From assembly GCA_030141605.1 (NCBI GenBank), contig JAQGDQ010000052.1, positions 372,001 through 436,000 on the forward strand: DNA of 64,000 bases, given 5' to 3'. A program made the translations under genes and the position numbers. Below are positions 37,037 through 53,007 of the stretch, piece after piece. Source of the DNA: Tubiluchus corallicola (lineage: Eukaryota; Priapulida; Priapulimorpha; Priapulimorphida; Tubiluchidae). Position 1 is the first letter of the stretch. The number at the start of each line of letters is the position of its first letter. The notes under the pieces are model-generated. The model was not told the DNA's origin. It did no database searches and saw nothing but the letters and a program-made list of their open reading frames with translations.

Positions 37037-37177
37037 TGTGTGTGTGCGTGTGTGTGTCTGGTGGTAACTCGAGTTGCCCGGGTGTAAATGTGGCCTCCTA
37101 AGGGTGTGGATTTTGGGGAAGGGGTCCCTCTGAGCTGACAGTGCTCAGGGGCCCCTGGGGGTACTGATCCGGCCCTG
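36076..37177. mobile_element. non-autonomous hAT-like DNA transposon (1102 bp)
   Basis: The element lies between perfect 8-bp direct repeats CAAAGGTG. Its left end is CAAGCCTGGATCTACG and the reverse complement of its right end is CAGGGCCGGATCAGTACC. These are imperfect terminal inverted repeats of the CAGGGCCGGAT type known in hAT elements. Both subterminal regions are rich in GGGGCCCCT-like words (36115-36142 and 37148-37160). The interior holds a (TA)n run near 36155, a (GT/GC)n run at 37002-37056 and no transposase: the longest frame, 70 codons on the minus strand (36629-36841), shows no hAT dimerisation motif. It is therefore a deletion derivative depending on a transposase elsewhere. 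Confidence 0.9.
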
Positions 37178-37185
37178 CAAAGGTG
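37178..37185. repeat. target-site duplication (right), CAAAGGTG
   Basis: Exact copy of 36068-36075 directly after the right terminus of the element. Confidence 0.9.
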
Positions 37186-38737
37186 GTAACTTCTAATGTT
37201 ATAGTAAACTCTAATGTTTCAAATATGGTGACCAAGAGGTTTATAGTTCAGTATTACATTGTTGAAGTATTGTACTCCAAATCTAGTAGTGACGATATAA
37301 AAATGCGAAATGAATGCAGGAAATTTATAGAAAGAAAATGCCAGACATGTTCGACATTTGTGCGCTGTTACAATATATTAAATATATGTGGTAGATTGTC
37401 TTTAGATCCCTAAAGGTGACACGATGTGCTGAAATACGTATTGGAGAAGAAAATCTAGCTGGTATTTAGCAACAATTCCAAAGCTATGTCATAAAAACAC
37501 GTTTATTATAATTTCTGTCACTTACAGAAATGCCAAGAAAGTATACGATTTACTCATAAGTCATAATACCTTAATCTCTCTCTACTTAATATATTTTACT
37601 TGTAGGAAACTGAACTATCCTATCCGATTTTATAATCACATCAGTTGAAGTATAGTTTTAGTAATTTTAATGTGTTACTGCATTTTAAATCTTCTGAGTA
37701 TAATTTGTAAAATTTGATTCGAGTTATCATTTGCCGCCATATTATTTGTTGACATGGTCTTGCAGCGTAAACTGAAGCTCACATTAAGTGCTAAAAGCTT
37801 AGATTTTTGCTATAATCTAAAACACTTGAAAGGGTAAAATTATTCATTCGAGTATTAATATGAAATATTCGTCGTGTCAGGAAAATGCACATATGATCTC
37901 AAAAATCTTGAATAATGTATTCAGTGATGAATGAAAGTCAATTTCAGCGTCAGTAAGATGCAATAACCCAGAATTTTGTAAATTTTGCATGTTGTACCAA
38001 GGTGAAAGCAGAAATATTAGATTTATTTCCACTTGGCTTTTTAAGCAAATAGGTTTTAACAATGCAAATTGAACTCCTGTACGAGAATAATACATCTTCA
38101 AATCGCGCAGGAGACAAAACTTAATTTAATTCTGAATGTTACCATTACACTACTACATAACCGTATATTTGCCTATAAGAGAGCTTTCTTAACAAGCCAA
38201 AGAATGTAACTATTTACAACCTAGGCATACCAAAATTAATAACTGTATTTAACATGCTGGGCTTTAAGAGATGTTATTGAATTGGCTTCGATTCGAACTG
38301 CAGATGAAAACTCGTGACTTCTAAATTCAGTAAGACCACAGTCGAACTGGTTGTCCACCGCTCATCTGCTCCACGCCCTCCTCCTTCCAATGGCCGTCCC
38401 CATTGACATCATGCCACACGACTTCAGTGGCTGTCATTATCGTTTAGTAATGTTGAAGCTTGGTCCGTCGTAAGAAATGACAATCAACAGTCTTGGATTC
38501 CCGTCTTGTGCAGTAATGTGGAATGTCATATCGACAGACAGCGAACAAGTTAAGCGTTTCTTCGTCTGAACCCAATGAGAAATGAGGCGATCAAGGCACA
38601 CAGTGGACCTTCACTGAAAAATGACACTATTCCAGCGCCGCCTATGAAGTATGAAGTATGACGGTTATGGGAGGCCAATTTCTTAACAATTTGTCACATT
38701 GTACGCGAAATACTATAGATCTAAAAACTAATTGTTT
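37186..38737. other. no gene; weak tRNA-like box on minus strand
   Basis: The reverse complement of about 38285-38345 contains GTGGTCTTACTGAATT and then a box-B-like GCAGTTCGAATCGA. It is a possible SINE head without an identifiable body. The rest is unremarkable, including the GC-richer 38340-38640 stretch. Confidence 0.3.
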
Positions 38738-39349
<612 letters not shown>

Positions 39350-39767
39350 CATTGTTGGCATCCTTATGTCTCGGAAGACAATGGATTGTGCGCCAAGAGT
39401 TATTGATAACATTAATGGAGCTGCAGCGTCGACTGTGGTTGAGCAATCCGATCCTTGAACCACTGGAGGGCCTCTCCAGGGCGCACACCTGGGCAAGGTG
39501 TATGGAGATCCTGAGTTGCCCAGACAATAGGAATCCCTCTCTTCCTCCCTGCCTCCCTGGTGTAGTCCAATGGAAAGCGGAGCGATACGTTTGCCACCAT
39601 GTTGGCTGCAGGAGCTGCCGGAGTCAGTGAGCGTGCTACACTGGTCCGCCTTCGGGGCTCCACTCCTGATTTGGAAGGTTTACTCCTCTACACATGGCCG
39701 TTGGGTCATTTGACCCCCTCCGCCATCTAGCCGTTGGCTGCTTGTGCTGAGTGTGGGCAACCCGCAA
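39350..39767 (-). repeat. 418-bp duplicated segment, copy 1 (probable LINE 3' region)
   Basis: The segment has higher GC than its surroundings and is flanked by trinucleotide tracts. On the minus strand it ends GAGACATAAGGATGCCAACA followed by TGAGTAG and a TAG-type tail, the arrangement of a LINE 3' end carrying a trinucleotide tail. An identical-length copy lies 1220 bp downstream (40570-40987), differing at about five bases by eye. The open frames of 83-92 codons are kept in both copies but resemble no known protein. Confidence 0.8.
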
Positions 39768-40569
<802 letters not shown>

Positions 40570-40987
40570 CATTGTTGGCATCCTTATGTCTCGGAAGACA
40601 ATGGATTGTGCGCCAAGAGTTATTGATAACATTAATGGAGCTGCAGCGTCGACTGTGGCTGAGCAATCCGATCCTTGAACCACTGGAGGGCCTCTCCAGG
40701 GCGCACGCCTGGGCAAGGTGTATGGAGATCCTGAGTTGCCCAGACAATAGGAATCCCTCTCTTCCTCCCTGCCTCCCTGGTGTAGTCCAATGGAAAGCGG
40801 AGCGATACGTTTGCCACCATGTTGGCTGCAGGAGTTGCCGGAGTCAGTGAGCGTGCTACACTGGTCCGCCTTCGGGGCTCCACTCCTGATTTGGAAGGTT
40901 TACTCCTCTACACATGGCCGTTGGGTCATTTGACCCCCTCCGCCATCTAACCGTTGGCTGCTTGTGCTGAGTGTGGGCAACACGCAA
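40570..40987 (-). repeat. 418-bp duplicated segment, copy 2 (probable LINE 3' region)
   Basis: Same length and order as 39350-39767. Differences seen include GTGGCTGAG for GTGGTTGAG, GCACGCCTGG for GCACACCTGG, GGAGTTGCC for GGAGCTGCC, ATCTAACC for ATCTAGCC and CAACACGC for CAACCCGC. Confidence 0.8.
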
Positions 40988-41282
<295 letters not shown>

Positions 41283-41690
41283 GTCTATGAAATAGATAAT
41301 CGACCATACCGCTAAAATTATAGGAGTAAAGTTTTTCTTAAAGGTTCTAAGTGGTAGTACTAATGATATTCTTAGAAACCGCATTACAGAAAAAAATGTG
41401 TAGTGTGTCATCAATACCACAGGACCGAAAGCATCTACTTCGGCTACATATGAGCAACGTACGAGACTTCTTGAAAGTAACTAAAAATATTGATATTCGC
41501 TATTACATAACAGCGTGTTTCACTACCGTCAAAATTATATACAATCCTGTTTAGATATGAAATAGAGTAACGAACTTAAAACAAATGCTCAGCTGCGTGG
41601 ACTACAGCATAAAAATTTAGATCAGACTCACGTTAAAAGTTGAAAAATCCGAAAGGAGCAACAGAGCGGTTGTTGACTGGATAGGGAAAT
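41283..41690. other. no clear feature
   Basis: Short open frames only. The last part may be the decayed upstream portion of the following LINE fragment. Confidence 0.35.
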
Positions 41691-42281
41691 TTTAATGAGT
41701 TGTTGAGTCGTATTGGATTTGCTAGAGATGAGCTTTGTGAATGTGATATGGAAGCCCATAATCCAGAACATTTGATATACCGATGTCCCCGTATCAACGC
41801 AAACAGGCGATATGTATTATTAATGAACTGGGAAATGAGAATCTAAATCTTGTGTATTGGACCAAAAATGAAAATTTGTTATCGGTACTAACGTACTTTG
41901 TAAAGGACCCTTTTATTTTAAGATCTTGCTGCTAATTTTTTGTAAAATATGGATTAAATTTATGTAGTTCTTGAGATTACTGATTGTAACTCTTGTGGAT
42001 TTAAATATTGAATTTGGAATTTAATAATTTGGTATATTAATTTATCTGCATTTTAATGTTGCCTCACAGGAAGCTTGCTGCATTAATAACCTCGATTTTA
42101 GCACGCACTTCAATACTTCTTGCTTAACATCACTGTAAATAATGTTATACGCACAAATTCAAAAGCTAATTACAGAATGCTTAAATGTAATATTGTAGAA
42201 TTCACTCTAGTGTCTTATGTAAAATTGTATAATGTTTGTACAGAAATTTTTGCCTGCAAAAAGAGGCTAATAAAGACTTAC
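41691..42281 (+). mobile_element. LINE 3' fragment with C-terminal zinc-type motif and AATAAA end
   Basis: From 41701 an open piece of about 48 codons reads NELLSRIGFARDELCECDME, then AHNPEHLIYRCPRINANRRY, before a stop near 41848. The Cys-X-Cys-X8-His-X4-Cys arrangement after LLSRIGFA is the motif found at the ORF2 C-terminus of several LINE groups (I/Jockey-like). A ~430-bp AT-rich 3' UTR follows, ending GGCTAATAAAGACTTACC directly against a CAT repeat. RT and endonuclease are missing. It is a severely 5'-truncated insertion, and its tail is the likely origin of the microsatellite. Confidence 0.75.
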
Positions 42282-44149
<1,868 letters not shown>

Positions 44150-44545
44150 TTTGTATGCTACTATAGAAAGCGACTGCCGTCAGCTTATTGTTTCAGCTAA
44201 GAGAAAACTGTTGTGTGATCAAAATGCAGATAAATGTAACCTCTTCAGGACCACACAGTTGTCATGTATAAAAAAGAATCATCATAGTAGAATATTTTCA
44301 GTGGAACGCTCTGAACAGAACACGTCGGCGACGACGTGTGATGCTTTTAGGCATAGCAAAAGAAGAGGGAGGTATACATATTTTATGCAAAACGAGAAGC
44401 GCGAGGCTGTTATTCGCCTCGGATCGAAACAACAACAATGGCTCTTTCACGAGGCTGTGGAAGCATTTCCTTACAAGCGGGTGAGAGTTGATATCATTCG
44501 TGATGTTCTCAAAATACTTACTTAGTATTAAATACAAGAATCATA
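44150..44545 (+). promoter_or_regulatory. speculative promoter / first-exon patch with stem-loop
   Basis: This GC-richer patch holds a perfect 8-bp stem (ACACGTCG / CGACGTGT) with a GCGA loop at 44320-44339. TATACATATTTTATG lies near 44373, followed by a good initiation context CAACAACAATGG (ATG at 44438). Thirteen to fourteen codons later there is a donor-like GCGG|GTGAGA at 44481. An alternative 124-codon frame (44151-44525) spans the same DNA with no family resemblance. No second exon could be identified, so this is a weak hypothesis only. Confidence 0.15.
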
Positions 44546-45304
44546 AAAAAGACAAGGAATTACACTAATTAAAATATCTATATGCCTAATTATTCTTGCA
44601 AAGGAATTTCAGGAAAAGCTTTTTTCTTATTGCCCTCATAAAAATCTATTCAAGGGTTCTTTATAATCTGCAAAAGGTTTCCTATAACAAAAAAAAAACG
44701 TTCAATTGAAGAACCGTTGTTTGTACAGGGAATGGGGTTCTCTGCCTCCATAAAAACAATGTTCCGCAAATTGTTTCCGCTAACACATAGTCAATCTTAT
44801 TACTTTCCACAGACCCAGAAAAAGCTTTATCTAATAGAGAAATTTCGTCATGTTATCTTCCCACCAAGGTTACACTTGCAATCAAGCAAACCGCTGTTGC
44901 TTTTCAATCAACTCATTTCGGATCTCAGACAAATAACAGAGAATTTATATTGAGTTGTGAGCAATATCTTTTCCTATCACGCCAATTGATCTGGTTTAGC
45001 ACAACAAATCAGCATCGCTTTGAAAAACGGCGATGAGAAAAGATTCTGCGTTATCAACTTTGTCACAAATATCATCCAGGAAAATTCAACAAATACACCG
45101 TTTCTCCACAGTGAAAGAATGTGCTGAAGAGTATTTGCATGGTTTGTGGTCATATAAGTTTTCTAGATACACCACATGTAAGTCATTGGAAACAAAACAA
45201 CGCGCACGTCCTCTTTTTTGCGCAAAAAATCAACTTCTTGGTTAATTCTCTTGTTTTATTAATCATCTGTTACCAACTATTTAATGTAACGTAAAATTAG
45301 AAAA
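44546..45304. other. no recognisable feature
   Basis: Two open frames of 70-78 codons without motifs. No repeat was recognised. Confidence 0.4.
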
Positions 45305-45642
45305 TTAGACACTCTTCTCCTTCTCCTGCTCCTCCTCCTCTTTCTCCTGCTCCTCCTCATCATCAGCAACATCATCATCATTATCATCGTCTTCAGCACG
45401 CTATCGCTGCCTCCACCATGACACCCGCTGCTGCCACCCGACTCTTACGCCACAATCATCAGCATCAGCACCAGTACCACCAAACACGTATTCAGAACTT
45501 TTTGGTCGAGCTACCCTTTTGGTTATTGTTGCTGTTGCTGTTGTTGTTAGTGTTGCTGCTGCTGCTGGTGTTGTTGTTGTTGTTGTGTTGTTGTTGTTGT
45601 TGTTGCTGCTGCTGCTGTTGATGTTGTTGTTGTTGTTGCTGT

Positions 45643-45673
<31 letters not shown>

Positions 45674-45705
45674 AATGATGCTGATGCTGATGCTGATGAT
45701 GATCT
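45305..45705. repeat. mixed trinucleotide tracts (CTC, CAT, TTG/CTG, GAT)
   Basis: CTC/CTG-rich at 45305-45360, CAT-like at 45357-45395, unique DNA to about 45520, TTG/CTG at 45526-45643 and GAT at 45644-45705. The GAT run ends directly in the 140-150-bp monomer array. Confidence 0.9.
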
Positions 45706-45990
45706 TTTGAAAAAGCTTAAGAGTTCTGTGAATTCGCAATAGTTCGTCATGAAACTTCCCATGAATATAACAGAACGAATTCTGCATCGACTGACAGAAT
45801 CGGGTTTTCGATTTGCCATTTTGAATTCAAGTTGGCGGCGAATATATCATTTTCAAAAAAAAAAACTGAGGCTCCATCAATTCGCAATGGATCGTCATGA
45901 GAATTTACAGATATATACCAGAACGAATTCCGCATCCACTGACGAAGTCAACTTTCCTGTTTGCCATCTTGAATTCACACGGCATTGATG
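45706..45990. repeat. ~150-bp tandem monomers, locus 2
   Basis: Two monomers with markers at 45715 and 45866 (151 bp apart). Shared phrases with 9920-10445 are TTCGTCATGAAACTT or GGATCGTCATGA, CAGAACGAATTC, RCATCGACTGA or CATCCACTGA, GCCATTTTGAATTCAAG, GGCGGC and ATCATTTTC. The monomers immediately follow a TTG/GAT microsatellite, as at locus 1. Confidence 0.8.
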
Positions 45991-47574
45991 GCAGTTGTGG
46001 CACTGACGTCATTTTTAATCTACGATCTTGAGTTTAGCGAATCAGTGAGTCCCTCCTTAACCAATAGTGCGTGTTGAACTTGTTAACACTGGGTTCACGT
46101 GTTTATACTTTGCTTCTTTTTACATTTAAAAATAAACTGCGCAGATGATTACTTTTTTGAGAAGGTTTTGTTTCTTTGGTTAGTCGTGTTAGGCATCAGT
46201 GCCTAGTATGGTTACAGATTTTTGATGTTTCGTGTTGGAGTCGAACTCATTCTTGATCGTTCTCAAATTTTTTAGTGCTGGTCGAGCTGCTACTTTGTCA
46301 ATTTTTTTGTTTCCTACCTAACTGCTCTACTACAGATCTGCCACTTTTGTCGATCAATTTAACGATGTGTTGCGCCATGTTGATTATCTTCACATTCTTA
46401 GTTTATTTATCTATCCATTTTTGTGAAAAATCAAATTTTTTCTTGATGAGCTTTAATACCATTCGCCATTATAAAAATGTTACGAATCAACATGTAAGAA
46501 GAACTACTGAGCAAATAATTGTAGGGCTGCATGTATGTCAGTCTCTAGTAAGAAACTTAAGATAAGGAAGAAAATGCTGCATATAAATTTTGTAATTTAG
46601 CGAGCTTCGTTTTTCTTTCCAAATATAAACTGGGAAAATGTTTCACAGTGTTGCGTATTGATCTGCTGAGCTGTTCTTTTTTGCTCTTCTGGTTCAAGCC
46701 GTAAAGCGCTAATTAAAGTGCTACGTGGAGGAGACATAGTATAATCGTACTGACGTATAGCTTAATCCTGTATTCTTTCTATTCTTTCTGCCTTACCTAA
46801 AGCTAACATGATGGTCTGGAAATTCCTATGAGACAAGTTGCATTGGACACCTATGTTTAGAAGATACGTAAGCATTGACTTCTGGGCGTGATTTTGATTT
46901 TGACATCGTAGATTTTATCACGAAAGGAGCCCATGTATGAAATCCTAAAGTTATAAAAAGCTTAACGTGCTACACTGTTCGATGACTTTGCAGCTAGCTT
47001 TCGTTTAGGACGAGTACTTGCTGTTAGACCGCCCAAGCCAAATGTGTGCCACTAATCAGCAGCGGGTATAGCTATTTGTGTTTTCTTTCAGTGTTTTGGT
47101 GCTCGATTTTTACAGAAGTAACATTAAATAACTCAGTGGAAGTTTAGTACATGGATGAAACACGGGGTCCTTATTGTACTTTGTAGAGCGGCTCAGTAAG
47201 ACCTTTACTTTATGCAATTTGCCACTTTACAAGCGGAAATCCAGTACTCACGGCAAAAATCAAGTTAGTGTACATGGTTTTGGCGGTACCAGCATCTAGC
47301 TCATTATCAACGACAATCTTCTGAGATAAGGCATTAAATCACCACAGTTGCGTTAGCCACACCCTGATACCAACTAGTGGTGGACAGTATGACGAAACGC
47401 CCAAGCACTGTTTTCCTGGTGGCCAATCATCCATTCCAGGTTCAGCATTGCTTAAATCGGTCGCTCAGCACACGCTCTTACTATTACAAGAAGTTATCAG
47501 GACGATGCAATGCGCTTTGCGTGATATTCTAGTTCTAGAGTAGATTTTGCCTCTGGTGACGATCGATTTTCTCA
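45991..47574. other. no recognisable feature
   Basis: Frames up to 96 codons (46275-46565) without recognisable motifs. No repeats or RNA genes were seen. Confidence 0.4.
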
Positions 47575-47760
47575 GCACAGCATACAATAACCACTACATT
47601 AACAACAACGACGACTACACAAGAAACAACATTAAAAATAAGGAAGACAATGAAAACAACAACATCACTATCAATGACAGCGACGACAACAACGACATAC
47701 ACAGCAATAGCAATAACAACAACACAGTGACGACAAAAATAACATCAAGAAAAATGGCGG
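47575..47760. repeat. cryptically simple AAC/GAC-rich tract
   Basis: Irregular AAC, GAC, ATA and ACA triplets dominate. The 92-codon frame here is asparagine-rich low complexity and not a supported gene. Confidence 0.7.
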
Positions 47761-49086
47761 AAGTGACGGCAATCAACAATAGTATTATCTTCCCTTTTGA
47801 AATTCAGACACAATATTCTATATAAGACATAATATCTACCTGCTGACTGCTAGACAATAACGGGATGCAATTCAGCACATCTACGCATGTAAAACGCAAG
47901 TAACTGCCAACTATAAACTTGCCGTTATGTCGAGCTTAACCCAATATTGCATCTCATGAGACCTATTTGAACTTCGGGCGTCATTATGTAGGTGTGTAAC
48001 AGCGAATTTGCGTCCACAAGCACAACATCACTCTTTTAGCACAGTTGATGGCGGCAGCGGCAGCCTGGCAGTAACAGAGAGATAGATTTCACAGCTAAAC
48101 CTAGTTGTCCGTCCCTACAGCCTTTTAAAAGCTGTTTTAATATTCACCCTCCAAGCATTGATTTATTCTAGAAGCATCAGGCTGCACAATATTGGTAATA
48201 TAAAAGATGCCGGATTTGATTATTGTGAAAATTTCAAGGTCGTTTCAAAAGCGCGTGCAGTGAGGTAATGTACACGGCTTCAGTTATGCTGAATCATGAC
48301 TGTCTTTCGTAGTGACGTCACACATTTGTGAATAAACTGAACTTAACTTCTTGATAAGAATTACAGAAATGTACAAATAACAGAATTTTCGTCTGACTTA
48401 TCAAATTAGAGTAATGAAGCTTTTCAAGTAACAAATCTGATTCTACTATCATACTCGCTGTTAATGTCATTGTTTTTATTACATTTTTTTCTACAACAGT
48501 CATTATCCTTCCTGCTCTACTGCCGTAGTAATTTTTAGTACATCGGGGGTGATATAGAACAATTAGCATTGTATAGCCATAATCAACCACACAACGGTAG
48601 ATCTGTTTAACGTAGGCGGCTGTAGTAGTACCAGAACATTCACAAGAAGGAACTGTAAGATGAGACACTAAACCGGCAGAGGGCTATGCTAACTTCTTGC
48701 TGCTCTAATGTTTCCTCATATGGCTAGTCTATGCGGATGCTTGTTTTTAAAATTGTTATTATTGATTGTTGCACGTAATTACTACAGGTAAAGTTTCAGC
48801 TTTTCTAATTTAGAAGCATTAAAAGTACGTAAAGCCATTTTCTTCTTGACACTAATTTCCTACGAGCATTTACGAGAGTCTGCACTCTGCATTAAAATTT
48901 TTAGGAACCTCGGAAAATTAGCTGGCTTTTTGAGTCCGAGAGAAAAACAGTTTCAGAAATTTTTATTCACTTTGCTCACTAGAAAGTTTGCAGGGAGACC
49001 AAGAATAAGATATGAATGGCACGGATAGCTATAGAAAACTCTTAACTCTTTATTATTAGCATGCTTTAATAGTTTGTTCGTGGCTC
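47761..49086. other. no recognisable feature
   Basis: A 116-codon minus frame (48318-48668) has mixed composition but no motif or splice context that I recognise. Confidence 0.4.
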
Positions 49087-49330
<244 letters not shown>

Positions 49331-49756
49331 CGAGGGCAGTAAGTGTACCCCGAATAAGCACTTATTAATATGTGGGTTCAACGCAACAGCCATACACTTC
49401 GTAAATGAGAGACAGTGTTAACGTAGCTGTTTGACAAAGAATAAACGCCACTGCTCAGGCTGACAAAGACGATGCCTTTTCATCTCATCAAATTATCACA
49501 CATATAGACATTAAAGCTCCACATTTTGAGTGCAAGAAACCATTCTAATATGGTTCAGACATTCTGAACCACAATGGAAGCACTTAAACATCTTAAAAGT
49601 AACAAACATGAGAAAATTACCAAGTGCATAAAGCAGTAACAATATTAGTACGTATCCATCAAAATTCGCAAAATTTACAAAACAGAAAATGAATGATATT
49701 CTTTGGACCCTGAATAAAAATCTTATAATGTTTTAATTCCCTCCCCCAAATGATTG
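49331..49756. other. no recognisable feature
   Basis: Short AT-rich interval between microsatellites. Confidence 0.4.
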
Positions 49757-49980
49757 CTGTGTGTGTGTGTGTGTGTGTGTGCGTGCGTGCGTGCGTGTGT
49801 GTGTGCGTGTGTGTTTCTTGGAAACGTACGTTTTTAGGCAGATCAGACGCAAAAGCAGGAAGACACTAATTACAACATACTAAGGATAAAACAATACAGC
49901 ATAATTTATCGATTATGTCCTGTTTTCTCTCTCTTTCTCTCTCCCTCTCTCTCTCACACTCTCTTTTTCACTCTTCTCTC
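49757..49980. repeat. (GT)n microsatellite and nearby CT-rich tract
   Basis: (GT)n with CGTG interruptions at about 49759-49814, and a CTCT-rich stretch at about 49921-49980. Confidence 0.9.
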
Positions 49981-52900
49981 CTGTGCTTTTTTATCATCTA
50001 CGTCTGCTTATTCCCAAATTACCAACGTTGACTGTTAACTAGGAAACAGGTGGAAGGTCACGTGGTTGCAGAACAAGTGGCAAATGATAACAAAAATTGA
50101 ATTTCAGCGGATGGATAATCAAATAATAAGAAACGTCAATTACAGTTACTGATGCTAGAGGAATTTTTCATCTGTTACAACTGTTATTCTGCCAAAGGAG
50201 TGTCAACACAAGCATTTTACACAACGAAAACATACACATTTTAGTGTGTTATAACAATTACTACACTGTCGCTTAAATACTTTTTAAATGCACTTTTTAA
50301 TTAAGCATAATAAAAGGTTTGAGAATAGATACAGATGAACTGAAATTTTGTGGAGCCTTTTAACCAAATTTTGCGAAACTTTTACTTTACTGGTAACTTC
50401 TGCCAATGCAACAACTTTTTCAAAGTAATTCAGTAAGACACGCATTTCCGACACGAGGTCAAATTTCAAGCGATATACGTATTTGCACAGCAATCCATAG
50501 TTGTTTTCTCAAGTGCACAGGATTTATAATATCTTGCCGATTTTGCACTTCTGATGTTAGCACGTCGCCATGATAATGGCGATCAAATTGCAAGTTTAGG
50601 TAAGTTCACCCTATATACCAAAGAAATTCTGTCCAAGACTTATTATAATTATTAAGTTTGCTGAGCTTGGATGGAAAGTTAAAAAGAAGAATAGATTTAC
50701 ATCATGTTCCCGGACCATCCACGGTACCTGTATATGCGTCCATGCACCACGTCAAATAAATTTCACCTTTAAAAACTGAAAAATTTTTGGCGCTTTATTA
50801 CGTTTGGAATAAAATACTAAAATTTACTGAGAGTAAAATTTCCAAAATTCAACGGTAATGGAGTGATGTACCTATTGCTGTAAAATTCATGACAGGATGA
50901 ATACTATAAAAACCATAAAATATATGCTAATATCTTGAATGCGCTTTCGTACATTTTTTCCTTTCAACACTTGAATGTCGGGCGCCTTTACACAACGCCT
51001 CTTACACACGTTGCAAAATTACGTTTATAAATTTGACCGTCACTTTTGCTTTTATGTTAAAATGTCAGGACAATTCGTTTTCGTTGGAAGCATGAAAGCA
51101 TGGTGATGTGCTTCAATGCACGCAACAACACGCGCCACTGTGCAGAAAATGGCTGGTTAGCAAAAACTAACATAATGAAGTTATGATCAGTATTATCACA
51201 TAAGAGTACAAATCCACATGATCATTCCATTCCATTCAATTCAATTACAGAAGGAAGCGGCCTACATTGTTTTTGTGATCTCTTACTATGAATGTCGCAT
51301 GAAGGCTCAGGGGAAATTTTGATATTACAAGATTGTAGACTAAATTATAAAGGTTACTTCCTGCAGAGTTCGGAAATCATCTTAGTTTATTCCCTTTTTC
51401 ACATACTCCCCCCCCCCCCCCAAGCCTAGAGATGCTACATCAGACTGCGTGCAACATCGAGTGTACAGCATTGTGGACGTCAAAATAGAGGCTCAAATCA
51501 AGCCTTCTCTTTCGTTATAAAAACAAAATCAATTCAAAAAGTATTTCTAAATTTTAAACGAAATTATGGATGAAGTCATTTAATGACTTTCTTTTGCGGA
51601 TGAGTGAGCACTTAAGCGCGTGCCCGTATGTAAGGAGTGAGTGAGTGATAACTTTTTAAATGTAGACTTGTATACCCTACCTTGTTGTTAGCATAAGAAA
51701 TTTATTACGATGTGAATTATTCAAAATATGTTGAGTTTGCCGTTTAACGCCTGTTTAATAAATGTCGGATTGACACTATGTTTTGGTTATTTTATTGTCT
51801 GGGCAGTTTTCGCTTTGGCCACTCAAATGGTCACTCAAACAACGATTGCGCATAATAACTATGGAATAAATTGTGTGTCATTTTATTGACTTAAGTGAAA
51901 AAGGTAATTTTTGTTGCAAATGATTGTCCCGCCAGCGTGCTATCCTGTCTAGGCATAACTTCTGATAGCGACTAAGAAATTCTCAGTTGCAGAACGCACT
52001 GTCGCGTCCTACAAAGACGTAAAAGCATGCAATTTAATTCACCTTTTATGTCAGCACAAAACTGTATATGACACACTAAAAATAAAATGCTATACGCACA
52101 CAAACACGCAAAATATTAACTCTACTAATATACAAACGTCAATCAACCAGAAGTGGTTCACCTAGCGATGTAAATCAGCCCTTTTCAGCTGACCAGCTGT
52201 TCAATTATAATATACTGTAAGAGTTACAGTCAATTGTGTACTATTAGGATTATTTTTATTTTTTCCAGTCATATAAGATTTCTGCGAATAAAATTTGTTT
52301 AGCAGCAAAACAGAGACATTATGAAGGTGAAACATTGCGCTTAGGTAATAGTAATGCAGATGTAAGGTTAGAAAGAGTTAGATTATAAGTTTCTCCAAGA
52401 TAAATAAACCCTACCACTTGATCGAATCTCGCCCAGCTTGAAAAACAAAATGAATCAAATAATAAAAAGTCTGTCTATCCCAAGGTAATTAGTATTCAAT
52501 TTTTATGCTGTCGGAAGAGATTGTCAAATTCTGCTTAGCACCATAAAATAGCATTAATTAACGTTTATTAAGGTTGAATGTCCAGGCAGAACTGTTATTA
52601 ACAAAGTTTTCTACAGTAACTTATGCTGTATTAAACCATATTGCTTACAACAGTCTCTTTTGGACTGATCATGTATAAATTTTCTACCAAGGTACTGCGA
52701 ACTAATTTTATGGCAGTATTATAAAAACATATAATTTCAAAAGTTTATACGAGAATTGACGTTTTTGTCATTAACGCCCACCCAGCATTTTAGTTGTAGA
52801 ATAAAAAAGTTGAATCTTTCACAAAATGACACAAAATGCACATATCCTTGAGGAAATAATTGAGTCTTCTTGCGTCAATTTACTTAATAATTTCTTGTAC

Positions 52901-53007
52901 TCCGATAAGTACATAACAGTGATACATTTTCTGGAAGAAATAACCACAAACGTGCACGCGCACTCTTCATGCTTTTCTGGTTTGACAATAATCATAGATT
53001 TTATATT
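49981..53007. other. no recognisable gene; (C)14 run
   Basis: A 14-base C homopolymer lies at 51408-51421. The remaining sequence has no recognisable ORF, repeat or RNA gene. Confidence 0.4.

Noticed and set aside
44151-44525. 124-codon frame as a protein-coding gene
   Set aside because: No family resemblance, and an overlapping minus frame of similar quality exists; kept only as a weak promoter/exon hypothesis.
47750-47772. AAAATGGCGGAAGTGACGGC as a YY1/ETS promoter element
   Set aside because: Single occurrence inside a simple-sequence tract with no other promoter evidence.
47547-47825. 92-codon Asn-rich frame
   Set aside because: Cryptically simple AAC/GAC sequence explains it.
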